Part shown: positions 48,789-60,153 of the stretch, one piece after another | How the letters are laid out: the number at the start of each line of letters is the position of its first letter | Position numbering within the stretch: position 1 is the first letter of the stretch | NCBI GenBank assembly: GCA_935421135.1 | Contig: OW285188.1 | Location: forward strand, 2,377,001-2,441,000 | Direction of reading: 5' to 3' | From: Bugulina stolonifera | Taxonomy: Eukaryota > Bryozoa > Gymnolaemata > Cheilostomatida > Bugulidae | Length of the DNA: 64,000 bases | The notes under the pieces: model-generated | What the model saw: only the letters and a program-made list of their open reading frames with translations | Told to the model about the DNA's origin: nothing | Databases searched by the model: none | Position numbers and translations under genes: made by a program

Positions 48789-49449
48789 TATCTTGCCTAT
48801 TCCCTTAGCTTTAGCTCCCTTCCCTAACTCCTAATACAAAGTATGATTATAATTATGGTATTATGTTATACCTCATCAAAATTCAGTCAGTTCAGACTAA
48901 TATTTTAGGGCTACATTTTTGCCCACCATTTTGGTGCTGAACTAACTGAAGTTCAATTAGTCATATCATGATGCTTCTGTAGAACTTGTGACGTGTATAT
49001 TATTATCAGTGCTACAAATGTTTTGGGGCTGAGCGTAATAAAATGGTGCAGTGTAGCAAGGGATACAATAGAATATACTACTGATTATATAATTAAGTAA
49101 TTTAATATTCAATGTGACATTGGTCGTTAAATTACTGACTGACATTGAATCCCAATAAGACAATAATTATTCCTATAGCATTGTTCTTCTACGATAATAA
49201 TGTTAGGTTATTGTAAGTGTTTATCCGGTACACTAATGTTTGTACACCGTTTTTTGTGTGATGTACTTGTTACCAGATCATAGGATGGCTGGCCAGTCCT
49301 CTGATTAATGTCAGAACTACGTGATAATGTACAATTAGGCAACTTCGTCTATTTTGAGTTCTTCGAATGAGGTTCCTTCCGTTTTTTGTGAATCACGTAT
49401 TTTTATGTGTTACCATGGTTACAGCTAATCAGATATTAAAAAGGGGTAC

Positions 49450-49714
49450 TGACAGTCATTCTTTATTGCACCATCTAAATTAGTTTTTTATGCTCATTCA
49501 GAATCACATAAGCCTTCATGTATTTGATCTTAACTTTTTTAACTACTCTAAGTCAAAGTTAACAATTTTGAGCATTTTTGGGTATTATTTGGTGAAATTG
49601 CTAACTTTGGCCTCGAGTAGTTAAAAAAGTTGAGATCAAATAAATGAAAGTTTATGTGATTCTGAATGAGCATAAAAAACTGATTCAGATGGGCCAATGA
49701 AAAATAGCTGTCAT
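49450..49714. mobile_element. Foldback element with about 120-bp arms
   Basis: The left arm (ACAGTCATT... TTTTATGCTCATTCAGAATC... TTAACTTTTTTAACTACTC) is matched in reverse complement by the right arm ending near AGCTGTCA. Several mismatches lie in the outer part. The loop is about 25-30 bases near 49580. MITE-like, with no coding capacity. Confidence 0.8.
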
Positions 49715-50304
49715 ATTTCTTTTAGTAGATTGCCATAGGTGGTATTTATTAACACAACATAAAATTATAATGGCGTTCACTTGTTATTTCAATCTATTGT
49801 TATCAGATCAACTACCTTATATGAACAAGTAGCACATGCCTTTAATCCGAAGTGTTCTGCGACAGTCTGCTCTCATCTGTAGACATAGAAGTACATCGAT
49901 GGGAGATATGTCAGGTAATGCTGTTGCTACTAATCGTGTGATGAAGGGGGTATTTGCCCTATATAGGCTTACCCTAAACCCAAACATAATTGCTGATTTT
50001 GTAATTTTCTGCTGAATTTTTAGCCTCACAATCAAGAAGTATTTCACAAGACAAGGTCTATGCAAGTAATTCCTGCTTTTAGGGTAAACTCTTCAGCTGT
50101 GATGTGGTGTCTCTCCAGTACCCAGCCAATCACTACTCACACTAGCATGGAAGAATTTCATCTTGTACATTGGTCTTTGCATGTCTAATAAAGTTCATAG
50201 ACAATATTGTGTGTGCACCAGGAATTTTAACACCGGGCTAGGAATTGTTTTGCTGTGTGTAAACAGTTCACCTTACTCATAGTCTCAAACTGTTTCCTGC
50301 TAAT

Positions 50305-52821
50305 ATGTCCTTTAAGAGTGTTTTTGCAGCTTTTAGAATTGATTACAATCCCAAGGAGCCCATTGATGTGGACAATGTTCCTTGTAAAGACCCCCTCCAG
50401 TTATTTGATATGTGGTTCAAAGAAGTCTCAAACAGTGCTGAAGTGCGGGAACCTAATGCTATGACTGTGGCCACTTGTAATAGGTGACTTTATGTTTAAC
50501 GTAACTTCTCATTTCTGGACAATCACACCTGAAAATGGTTATTGTTAACACTATCAGCTGCTATTATACAGTCTAACTGAGCTTGTTTGTGATGTTCCAA
50601 GTTGTAGTACTCTACTGTAGGTACATACAAATAGTAGCTTAGGGAGTACTCTACTGTAGGTACATACATAGAGTAGCTTAGGGAGTACTCTACTGTAGGT
50701 ACATACATGTAGTAGCTTAGGGAGTACTGTACTGTAGGTACATACATGTAGTAGCTTAGGGAGTACTCTACTGTAAGTACATACATATAGTAGCTTAGGG
50801 AGTACTCTACTGTAGGTACATACATGTAGTAGCTTAGGGAGTACTGTACTGTAGGTACATACATGTAGTAGCTTAGGGAGTACTCTACTGTAGGTACATA
50901 CATATAGTAGCTTAGGGAGTACTCTACTGTAGGTACATACATGTAGTAGCTTAGGGAGTACTGTACTGTAGGTACATACATGTAGTAGCTTAGGGAGTAC
51001 TCTACTGTAGGTACATACATGTAGTAGCTTAGGGAGTACTCTACTGTAGGTACATACATGTAGTAGCTTAGGGAGTACTCTACTGTAGGTACATACACGT
51101 AGTAGCTTAGGGAGTACTCTACTGTAGGTACATACATGTAGTAGCTTAGGGAGTACTCTACTGTAGGTACATACATATAGTAGCTTAGGGAGTACTATAC
51201 TGTAGGTACATACAGTACATATAGTAGCTTAGGGAGTACTGTACTGTAGGTACATACAGTACATATAGTAGCTTAGGGAGTACTGTATATTTCTGTACAT
51301 ACTATAGGAAAGGGGAACCATCGGCTAGAATGGTTCTACTGAAAGGATACGACTCCACTGGCTTTAAGTTCTACACTAACTATGGCAGCCGTAAAGGCAA
51401 TGAGATGGTTGGTTATTACTGATTATGTTGATTTCAAACTTTAGGTGACTGCTATTCATTTATTTTATATACAATGTGAGAGAGAAATGTGACCATTAAT
51501 TTTATACACGTAACTTGAACTTGTGACTCTCAGGCTCTCAGACTCTCAGACTTGACTAGCAGGTAGGCCCTTCTTGTATCTCAGTCTTTTCACTTCTGAG
51601 GTCCGTTAAATAGGATGGCCAAGTGGCTCGACAGTAACAAAATACAAAATACAAATACAATACTTGCTTCAGCTCTTTATCGGGTTGTTAGCACTTCACT
51701 GTAAAGGGATTGTATAACATTATGCAGGCTGAGAATCCAAATGTAGCCTTACTTTTCTACTGGCGCCCGCTCCACCGTCAGATAAGAATAGAAGGCACGG
51801 TAGAGAAACTTCCCTCCTCTGAATCTGATAGTTATTTTCACTCCAGACCTCATGGCAGTCAATTGTCAGCAGCTGTTAGTGATCAGAGTGAACCTATTCC
51901 ATCTTATAAGGTAAGCATTGGCTACTACTACTACCTCTGCTACTGCTACTACTACTACTACCTCTGCTACTGCTACTACTACTACTACCTCTGCTACTGC
52001 TACTACTACTACTACCTCTGCTACTGCTACTACTACTACTACCTCTGCTACTGCTACTACTACTACTACCTCTGCTACTACTACTACTACCTCTGCTACT
52101 GCTACTACTACCTCTGCTACTGCTACTACTACTACTACCTCTGCTACTGCTACTGTTGCTTCTACTACCACCACCACTACCACCATAACCACTCCTACTG
52201 CCACCACTACTCAGACTCTATTTTATCACATGATAAACTTGTAGTGTTATAGAAAGAGGTGTCTATATGGGCTTTGCTAGAATTGGGGTCACCGGAACCA
52301 CTGAGTTTCGATGATTTGAACTGTGGTGGGAAAATCTAATGACAATAATGATAACATATACAATTGTATTTGACTGTATTATTGTTTGTGGTGAGGCATG
52401 TAATGTAGATTCTGTAATACGTTACAGACACTAGTAGAGAAGTACACACAACTAGAACAGCAGTATCCTAATGAAAGTGATGTGGTACCTAGACCAGAGT
52501 TCTGGTGAGTGTCCTGTCTACAAGGGTCATTGGTCATTACATTCTTATATATCCAGTGTACTATCACTTCTGATGCTCCCACTCTTTGTGCTCTGTTGTT
52601 ACAATAAGTGTAATCTGTTACTGTTACTCCACTAATCCTTACATTATTTCCTGTGCATTATTAGGGGTGGCTACCTAGTAAAACCAAAAGCTTTAGAGTT
52701 CTGGCAAGGACAGACTAGTAGGCTACACAGACGTTTGTTATTCACTAAAGAGAAACAGGTGGATGATGAGTGCACACATGAAGGTTTGAATGGATGGTAC
52801 TATTCTGTCATTTCTCCTTAG
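50305..52821 (+). CDS. PNPO: Pyridoxamine 5'-phosphate oxidase
   Basis: FMN enzyme that oxidises pyridoxine/pyridoxamine 5'-phosphate to PLP in vitamin B6 salvage. Five exons (50305-50483, 51308-51407, 51728-51910, 52428-52504, 52665-52821) join in frame to 231 residues (human 261). Visible family segments: [41 protein letters not shown] (FMN-binding region); [55 protein letters not shown]; and the signature WGGYLVKP...[13 protein letters not shown] (about 180-203), where human has RLHDR. It ends GWYYSVISP, like human WLYERLAP. The N-terminus is less certain: an acceptor-like TTTTTGCAG inside exon 1 could join an upstream exon. Introns 1 and 3 contain minisatellites. Confidence 0.93.
50606..51288 (+). 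repeat. 39-bp minisatellite in PNPO intron 1
   Basis: About 17 units of GTAGCTTAGGGAGTACTCTA plus CTGTAGGTACATACATGTA. It ends about 19 bases before the exon 2 acceptor. Its 39-bp period leaves an antisense frame of 217 codons that is not a gene. Confidence 0.96.
51919..52165 (+). repeat. CTA/CTG triplet repeat in PNPO intron 3
   Basis: Runs of (CTA)n interrupted by CCTCTGCTACTG, giving a 27-bp higher-order unit. It begins less than 15 bases after the 51910 donor. Open frames in it (poly-Tyr/Thr/Val) are artefacts. Confidence 0.95.
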
Positions 52822-52873
52822 TAGCAGTAGTAGTGTACCATACTGGGACTAATACTTAATATACTTTATGTTG

Positions 52874-53140
52874 TTAGGAGGTTTGACCATTTTTTTTATA
52901 TAGATGTATTATTAGGCAAGGAATTTGTTTTTGAGCAGTCGGAGACTTGTTCCAAATCCATGAATATACCAGTCCCTGACTGGTGTTTGAGCCCGGAGCC
53001 TTTACTGTGCTAGAGGCTGTAGGAGGCCCGGGTTTAAACCCCAGTCAGGGACTGGTATTTCCATGGATTCGAAACAAGTTTCCAGCTGGTCAAAAACAAA
53101 TTCCTTGCCTAAAAATACATCTATATTTCATGTTGTGTTT
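52874..53140. mobile_element. Head-to-head SINE family A foldback
   Basis: The left half (GGCAAGGAATTTGTTTTTGAGCAGTC) is the reverse-complement SINE tail. After GTCCCTGACTGG it meets a second tail reading forward (CCCAGTCAGGGACTGGTATT ... CAAATTCCTTGCC). Only remnants of the tRNA head (GGCCCGGGTTTAAACC) remain in the middle. It lies between the convergent genes PNPO and IFT27. Confidence 0.72.
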
Positions 53141-53366
53141 TTAGGTTATTTACAATGCAAACAAATGAATGTAGTAAGGTATATTTATTTATTTATGAAA
53201 TTCTTGCACATTATCTACAAAGTAATTTTTGTACAAATAATAATATACATGTAATTTACCAATTTCACATTTGCCTTTTGTTCTGGTTGGTAGACCGAGG
53301 AAAATACATTCCAGCTGTAAAACTAGCTGTATGTGTTACTAAACCCTTATATTTCTGTTTGCCTTG

Positions 53367-55912
53367 TCACATGACTAGAGTTTTGGTCATCTCTATTCTT
53401 TCCTTATAAAGTTTGTGGAATTCATTAGCCAGGTAATAGAACGGTGCATCAACATTCTTCTGGTCTTTCTGAAATAGTAGAAGATATTGTGTTAGTAACA
53501 CTGTCTGCTAAAATACTCATTTGATTATAAGTACCTCTACCCTGGGCTGTCATATTCTCTCAGTTATGATAGGATAGAAACCGCAAATTGGGAGAGGATA
53601 ACTTTCAATTTTGAATTTGATCAACATCTTGCTTTATGTCGCTACATGTAAGAGCCACTGTCTGCCGCAACAATGTAGGCGAAACTGTTTGAGACAATGT
53701 AAGTAACATAGTGACAAATATAGAACTGGTGTACACTAGAATATAAACAATCATTTCTTCTACTTACAGCTGAAACTTCAAAATACTCCAGACCATTCTG
53801 TTGTGCCAACTGCTCCCCAGCTTTAGGGGAGATAACTCTCCGGTCATCCAAGTCAATCTTATTAGCCACCAGTACACCTATAATACAGTAGGGAGACAAA
53901 CATTTGAGTTTCCTAGTTATTATATGCGATGCCGATATTAAAGCCAAACTGAGCTCTATTTGTAGCTTCTAAGAATCGTGATACTTATTAGGTAGGAGTT
54001 GTAGCTTCATGTTACTATTGAGGCAATAACTCCCGATTGCTGATGTATATAACATTGTGTAGCATTAAATAATACTGAACACAGTATCATTTAACCCATA
54101 AATATTAGACAGTAACTGGTAGGGAGGGGGGGGGGAGGGTGTAGTTCTTGGGACAATGTGCTCCATCACTATGAAAAACTTGTGTCAATGCACTTTTTCC
54201 AGAAGAGCTACTGTATCACCTAAAACAGGACCGAATGCCTATAACTCCAATAGTAAATTATACTACAGGCTTCCTTGTAACAATTTGGTTCCACAATGGG
54301 TATATCAGAACTGATATACCTGTACCTAAGAGAAAGAACTGCACACTGTTACAGACATGTACAATGTATATATATATGACTGTAAGGTACATGTACATAC
54401 CAGGTATGTTCATCTCAGGTTTTAAAGATCGCACCCTTTCTATCCATTTGTTGGCGCTGTTGAATGAGTTTTCGCTGGTGCAGTCATAAACCACCATCAT
54501 TATTCCCGGACAATCCCACTGTACATGTATGATATAGATATATACGTTATGCATATTGCTGTATGTTTTGCATATAGATTATGAGTATGGTGTGTCCAGT
54601 ATTTGGTATAAGTCCCCATATATATCCATGTGAATTAAATATAATGTTAGTGTACATGGCAGGGTAAAATCATAGACAACCACAGTCTATCGATTGCAAC
54701 ATTGAGTTAGAAGATGATGTCATATTCTTACTGTGATTCAACTTCATACATGTATATGTTACTGTATATAACTAAAGTATATAACTGAAAATCCATAGAC
54801 AGTCTGAGACTACATTTGAAGTGGGAAATCAAATTTTAACATTTGACCATGTCATTATTATTCAGAGCAACACGTATAATAACTAACATCTTTCTTGACT
54901 TGCTCAGCAAATATTTCTTGGCCTGATGAGTCAAATATATACAGCTCCTAAAACAAAGTGATAGTATACATTATGAACAATATCTATACTACCCATTGCA
55001 TAGTACTCGAGTTACCACATGTGAAATTGTATACCCATTCTAGATATGTTGCTGAAATGCAGCTCTGCATCTTATAGTCAAGCAATAAACATAAACGGTT
55101 CCACAAAACACTGACCAGGAGTAAACTTACCACACTGTCAGAATTATCTGGTATCACTACGGATTTCACCACCAAATCCACACCAATAGTCTACAAAGTA
55201 TCAAAAGCATAATTACGTACAACTGATGGATGCACTTTGGAATCTAATAACAACAGTTACTGTGATGTCCTGAAAACTAGTGTGGAGGCACGGTTCTATG
55301 AAAAGCTGCTTGGGTAGAATAGAACAGCACACTGTTTAGGTCTTCTAAGGGTTTCCCAGATAAAAACCAGCATGTTAGTCTTTGAGTGAGAAACATAAAC
55401 GGCCCAAATAACTTTTATGGAGCCGTGCTGTAACAATATTGCACATGATGCTTACCAAAGTGTAGTTTTTGGGATAATGTGCTCCATCACTATGGAAAAC
55501 TTGTGTCAATGCACTTTTACCAGAACAGCTATCACCTAAAACAGAGCAGAATACCCATGACTCCAATAGTAAATTATAGTACACAGGCTTTCCTTGTAAC
55601 ATTAGCCATGGGTTCAGAATGCCTGCACTGTGTACAGAGAATCCAAGGATATAGAGCTACATGCTTACACAATTTATGCAGCCCTATTTGCTATATACAC
55701 TACCATTTATGATTGTTTGATTTATATTGTCGCTCATTTTATTCTATTCTGCAATTTAAATTTAATTCTAAATTTAGTCTCAGTCTGAGGTTTAGAGTAT
55801 TAAGTAGAGAAGACTGAAGAGTAGGCATGTATTTGTATAATAATAAATATTTGTATCTACATGTAGTTCACTCACCAACCACTACAAGTTTTGCCTTTAT
55901 TACTGTAGACAT
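53367..55912 (-). CDS. IFT27: IFT27/RABL4, small GTPase of intraflagellar transport complex B
   Basis: Rab-like GTPase that works with IFT25 in IFT-B and in export of signalling receptors/BBSome cargo from cilia. Seven exons, minus strand: 55912-55876, 55535-55456, 55190-55131, 54947-54888, 54518-54401, 53877-53768 and 53468-53367. They total 567 bases, giving 188 residues (human 186). MSTVIKAKLVVVGDSCSGKS holds the P-loop at 13-20. SDGAHYPKNYTLTIGVDLVV is diagnostic (human [20 protein letters not shown]). FDSSGQE (64-70) is the G3 region, NKID (124-127) is G4, and VSAK (153-156) is G5. The end APFYYLANEFHKLYKERIEM matches the human C-terminus. There is no prenylation cysteine, as in the family. 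A TTTATT at 53184-53189 could be its polyadenylation signal. Presence of IFT27 implies a ciliated or flagellated organism. Confidence 0.93.
54138..54286 (-). pseudogene. Dead duplicate of the IFT27 P-loop exon inside intron 5
   Basis: About 90 percent similar to 55460-55605, i.e. exon 2 plus some 70 bases of the preceding intron. A 5-base insertion (ACTGT) within the P-loop codons shifts the frame and soon gives a stop. The donor side is replaced by a poly-G stretch, so it cannot be spliced in as functional coding exon. Confidence 0.88.
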
Positions 55913-56889
55913 AATTCAGCCTGAAAAACTAGGATGGTTCAAGAACTTGAATTTTAACAAAAATAATTAATAATTATAATCACAATCACAATTTTTGTGA
56001 AATCGCCAAGCAGCCAGTAAACAAAAATGCCAGTATCAAGACCGCAACAGCTAACGACAAAGTTTCTAATTGGTCAATTTAGACTCCGCCTCCGAAAATT
56101 ATTAAGATGGCGGGAAATGTTTCAGTTTACTAATGATTAACCTTGCTTTCAATTTACAAATTATAAATAAAAATTATAAATCTTCTACATTCTTTTGCCT
56201 GATTAGTCGAATCATTAAGCCAGCATTGGAACTTGCTGGTATTGAATTACGTTCTACCAACAACTTTACTCTGTTACGCCAACTGGCAGTCAGAACTTCT
56301 AAACAAAGTGTAAGTGAAGTCAAAGGTGGAAATCAAAATTCAAGCTAAAAGAAAAGTCAAGTGAAGTGGTGGAAAATTATGGATGGCCTTAGTTTCTGTT
56401 TGTCGTAGGTTTTTGGGTAAGAGCATCAAGCAATAAAATATAGAGAAGACAACTTCTTCTGTTCCAGTTTTGGTAAAGAACGGAGGGAAAGGCCGTCTAG
56501 TAAGTTAAGTATCTCAAATTGAAATTCCTCCACCTCTGCCACTAACTCTGTCAAAGTGCAGGTAAAAACGGAGAAATGACGATAGGCTTATTTAGTTCTA
56601 GGTTAACACAAACTGAATAAAAGCTTAAAAGTGTGTTGTGTCTAGCTAGGTAGCAAGGGCGTAACACTTCACTAGCTGTACAGCATGAACTAGAAAAAAA
56701 GTACCAATGCAGTGCCAACCAGGCAGATGCTAACTATTGCACTCAGCCTCGTCCTAATGCTGAATGCTAGGGAGAAGACCACCAAACACTCGTGACTTAG
56801 CTAATTTATGGGTTGACTACTAAAAGGTAGGCACCGAGATTAGGAGTGGAAGACTGTGTTTCCAACTAGCCTCCTTGACCTTAGGATAG
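55913..56889. other. Divergent intergenic region upstream of IFT27; no gene recognised
   Basis: The first 200 bases should include the IFT27 promoter. CCAAT-like ATTGGTC (minus) and AAGATGGCGG occur at 56069-56113. No clear RFX X-box was found. An open frame at 56133-56348 has no recognisable family. Confidence 0.4.
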
Positions 56890-57190
56890 ATGGGTTATCC
56901 AGGCGTACCAGATGTGACAGATGTCAAAGGTGCTTTTGATTTGGTGTCATGTAACAATGAACTAGGGATCACGTTGAGGCTGGTGGAACTCTTGTCACTC
57001 CTCTTCTACCAGAAGACATGTATCTGAGGGAGTGGTTGTCAGAAAGGGATGCCTACTAGTAGTTGGTTGTTGAATGCAGTTGTCGATCGGTGTGTAGACG
57101 GGTTGGATCCGCAACTTGGCATGTTAGTCGGTCATAGAGAATGGACGAACAGACTGCTGTTTGCAGATGACAGTGGAGTTAGCGAGGAGA
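56890..57190 (+). mobile_element. Non-LTR reverse-transcriptase relic
   Basis: The plus strand reads TDVKGAFDLVS (RT block with the catalytic Asp). After a frame break it reads GCQKGMPTS (GVRQGDPxS-like), then WLLNAVVDRCVDGLDPQLG, then RLLFADDSGV, where FADD is the catalytic motif. At least one stop and a shortened B-C region mark it as dead. It may be the RT part of the same R2-like class seen at 10375-11187, but it is not contiguous with it. Confidence 0.72.
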
Positions 57191-57385
57191 TGGCAATTCT
57201 AAGTCTGTAGTGTAATAATATAAACCGAAATTTGGCATCCAAGTGTAATCACAGGCCTATTTATTTCCGATCAGGTTGATAGACTGGTCCAGTCTCCTGT
57301 AGTCTCAGATAGAAAGCTTATGTACTCTTTTTGTACTTTTTAGTTACCTGGATCTCTTCCAATCTCATACAGAACTTCTGTCACC

Positions 57386-59741
57386 ATGTCACAGAAGTCC
57401 ATCAGGTATTGTATACAATTTAATGGCACTTTTTTTGGTTTCTGCTGTACTTTGAATCACTCATTTCATACATACGATGCAATGCACACATACTATATCT
57501 TGAAATGTTTTAGATCGTTCTTTACCACAAAGCCCAAGAAATCTGATGAGGTTGACGACAAGTAAGTTAACATAATCACTAGCCACAGGCTACAATATAA
57601 TTCTGCATGCATGCATGCATAAGAGTTCTAACTATTTATTCATTATCGGGAGTTGGCATCCCCTGCACTCACACTGGATGCCAACTCCAAATGAAAAGTG
57701 CACATGATTTGAAATTCAGGTACATTGTATCCATGTAAGAGATGTGTTACTACATTTTCAGAAAATAAGCCTGTTTAAATAACTGGATTTATAGATTATT
57801 GTTAATTACATGTGTTCTGGCTGACCATACATGTAGTGCAATCACCGTAATATAATCTGTGTTTGTCTTCGCCAGGAAGTCCCCACTCAAAGGAAATAAT
57901 GGTTCAGTTACAGTGGAAGATTCTCCTATTAAAACTACACGGACTGCTAAACGCATCATAGAAAGTGATTCGGAGGAAGAGTCGGATACTCGCATCCAAT
58001 CAGAGCACGCCTCTCAAAAAGTTAGTGTTTATTTGCCTCTTACGTAAGTATATTGTGTATCATATGTGGCTATCAGCATCTTAGAATTCAGTGGTAGCTA
58101 GACAGATTATTTCAGGTAAGTGTACAGTATAGCCTGTGATTTGTGTAACATCGTAACTCTTGTATAGTGGTATTAGTGCTGTCCTCTTTGTAGGAGTCAC
58201 CTGGTTCTAGTAAAGAGAACTCCAGAACAGAGGAGGATATGGAAGTGTCAGTTATTTCTACTTCAGCCACCACCTCAGCTACATCCACTACCCTGCTGGT
58301 TCCTGCTAAGAGGAAGACAGGTGAGCTCAAAGGTTACGTGGACTGGGATTACAACATTATGTATATAATAATATGTACATTGTGGGGTTTGAAAATGTTT
58401 ATAGTCTGTAGAGCTATGCAGTCCAACTGACAAAATTTTATGGAACTTTGCCAGCAAACAAACTCTGGGGACTAAATTTGAAAAACTAGATTTACATACA
58501 TAAATTCAATTTAAATATCGTGCACTTTATGTAAAATGTCAATCGGCATGTCAATGGGAAATATTGGACACGCTTTCACGGGAGAGATTGTATTCTGCTA
58601 TGGTACTCTCCAAGTTTGACCCCAAATATCTCATAGTGCTCAGTGTTCACACAGCTCAGGTCAATGTTTATAATCTTTATTGCTTTTGTAATGAACACCT
58701 ATTGAGTAAATACAAATGGAGTACAATTGGTAATATAGCCCTTGTTCACACTGTATAATATAGCTGGACTAAATGGTCAATATTTGTGAATATGATCCAT
58801 TCTGGTTACATACACAATAGTATGCTAGCTATTGCCATATCTAAATATTAGTATATAGCTAATATAACACTCATTAATTTTAATTAATTGTGATTACTGT
58901 ATTGAATTAATATGAAAGTTTTCAACCTTAAAAATCTGTGATCTGTAAAAATGTAAGCGAGTGAGTAGTAATTATACAACTCATAGTTGATTTTGATTTA
59001 GCTCCTAGAAAGAAGGTAAAGACGACACATACAGAACCAACCCAAACAGAAGTCAAGACAGCTGGTGGAGAGAGAGCAGAAATTGATGAAGTCAAGGTAG
59101 TATATTCTACAGTCTATGTTTACGTCACAATTCTAGTCATATTATGCGGTAATATATCCACATAAGTTACTTGTACATATCTCTATCAGTTCCGTACTTT
59201 ACTTGTCCATGTCAATGAAGTATATAAATCAACACTGGTGCTGGTATAATACCCAAGGTTGAAGTGGACCTTTCACAAGAAACCTCTGGCAGTAAGTCTA
59301 GTTCTGTTAAGTCACCAAGTCCAGTTAAGAAGTCTCCAAGTCCAGTTAAGAAGTCTCCAAGTCCAGTTAAGAAGTCTCCAAGTCCAGTTAAGAAGTCTCC
59401 AAGTCCAGTTAAGAAGTCTCCAAGTCCAGTTAAGAAGTCACCAAGTCCAGTTAAGAAGTCTCCAAGTCCAGTTAAGAAATCTGCAGATAAACCCGCCACT
59501 AAAAAGAGGTATTTTCTCAAACTGTTTTTCTTATTCCATCATTTCTTTGGTTTCATTTTATTTTAAAAACAGTGCAAAGATAGGTTAACCAGTAGTTTTG
59601 GTAGTATTATTTGTGGTGTGTTTAGTAACAGAACAACTAAAACTAGTCAAATAGACAATAGCTGTAGGCAGATCCCAGTAATATTTCCTTTCTCTCTTTT
59701 CTATCTCGTGACGTGACACAGTGTAGCAACTGAAGAGAGTG
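57386..59741 (+). CDS. LIG1-like: PIP-box nuclear protein resembling the N-terminus of DNA ligase 1 (possibly partial)
   Basis: Exons 57386-57405, 57514-57561, 57876-58020, 58194-58320, 59002-59096 and 59258-59508 join in frame (228 codons plus 2 bases). A likely further exon starts at 59722. The start MSQKSIRSFFTTKPKK contains a perfect PCNA-binding PIP box, Q-K-S-I-R-S-F-F; human LIG1 begins MQRSIMSFF. EDSPIKTTRTAKRIIESDSE parallels LIG1 SDSPVKRPGRKAARVLGSE. The region is disordered, acidic/basic and rich in SP sites. Exon 6 has eight SPSPVKK heptads (CDK-type SPxK). Reading through after 59722 gives VATEESGKMVMYF and a stop, with AATAAA at 59869. A GTAAAA donor at 59742 would instead continue the gene downstream. 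No ligase catalytic domain is in the window. MSH6 or another PIP-box protein is a less likely alternative. Confidence 0.6.
59311..59480 (+). repeat. 21-bp coding minisatellite, eight SPSPVKK repeats
   Basis: Near-identical units AGTCCAGTTAAGAAGTCTCC plus A. One unit has TCACCA instead of TCTCCA. In-frame and inside exon 6 of the LIG1-like gene, so changes in copy number alter the protein by whole heptads. Confidence 0.95.
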
Positions 59742-59868
59742 GTAAAATGGTGATGTACTTCTAATGCATTGCTGTTACAAAATTAAAATGACACACCATA
59801 ATACGTATATCTATAAACAAAAGGTTTATGTAATGATACGTCTTGAAAGGCTTAGCCAGCACAACTAC

Positions 59869-59874
59869 AATAAA
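59869..59874 (+). terminator. AATAAA, candidate polyadenylation signal
   Basis: Follows the short read-through stop of the LIG1-like gene by about 110 bases. It would serve a short transcript form. Confidence 0.4.
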
Positions 59875-60153
59875 GGTTGTATTATATGCATATACATATA
59901 CATGTACATGTATGTGCATAAGCATGCATATAATACTCGAATAATATTGACTGCCGGAAACAACAATTTGGGAAGTCTTACTACAAACAAAAGGAATAAT
60001 ATAATTGTGTAATACTTATACAAATGTAGGTGGATATTGCCCAAAAATAACCAATTAAATAGCAAATTTCCCCAAACACTCAGATAAATAGTTACAATAT
60101 ATACAATAATAATGTCTTATATTATGTACAATATGGCAGAATTAGTAACAGGC

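Noticed and set aside
50523..51176. 217-codon minus-strand frame of repeated [13 protein letters not shown]
   Set aside because: Antisense reading of the 39-bp minisatellite in PNPO intron 1.
51911..52252. Poly-Tyr, poly-Thr and poly-Val frames
   Set aside because: Read-through of the CTA/CTG repeat after the PNPO exon 3 donor. Not coding.
55913..56110. RFX X-box in the IFT27 promoter
   Set aside because: Expected for a ciliary gene, but I found no good GTNRCC-N-RGYAAC match; only half sites.
57386..57561. MSH6 N-terminus
   Set aside because: MSH6 also starts with a PIP box, but the spacing and the following SPIK...AKRIIESDSE region fit LIG1 better. No PWWP domain follows.
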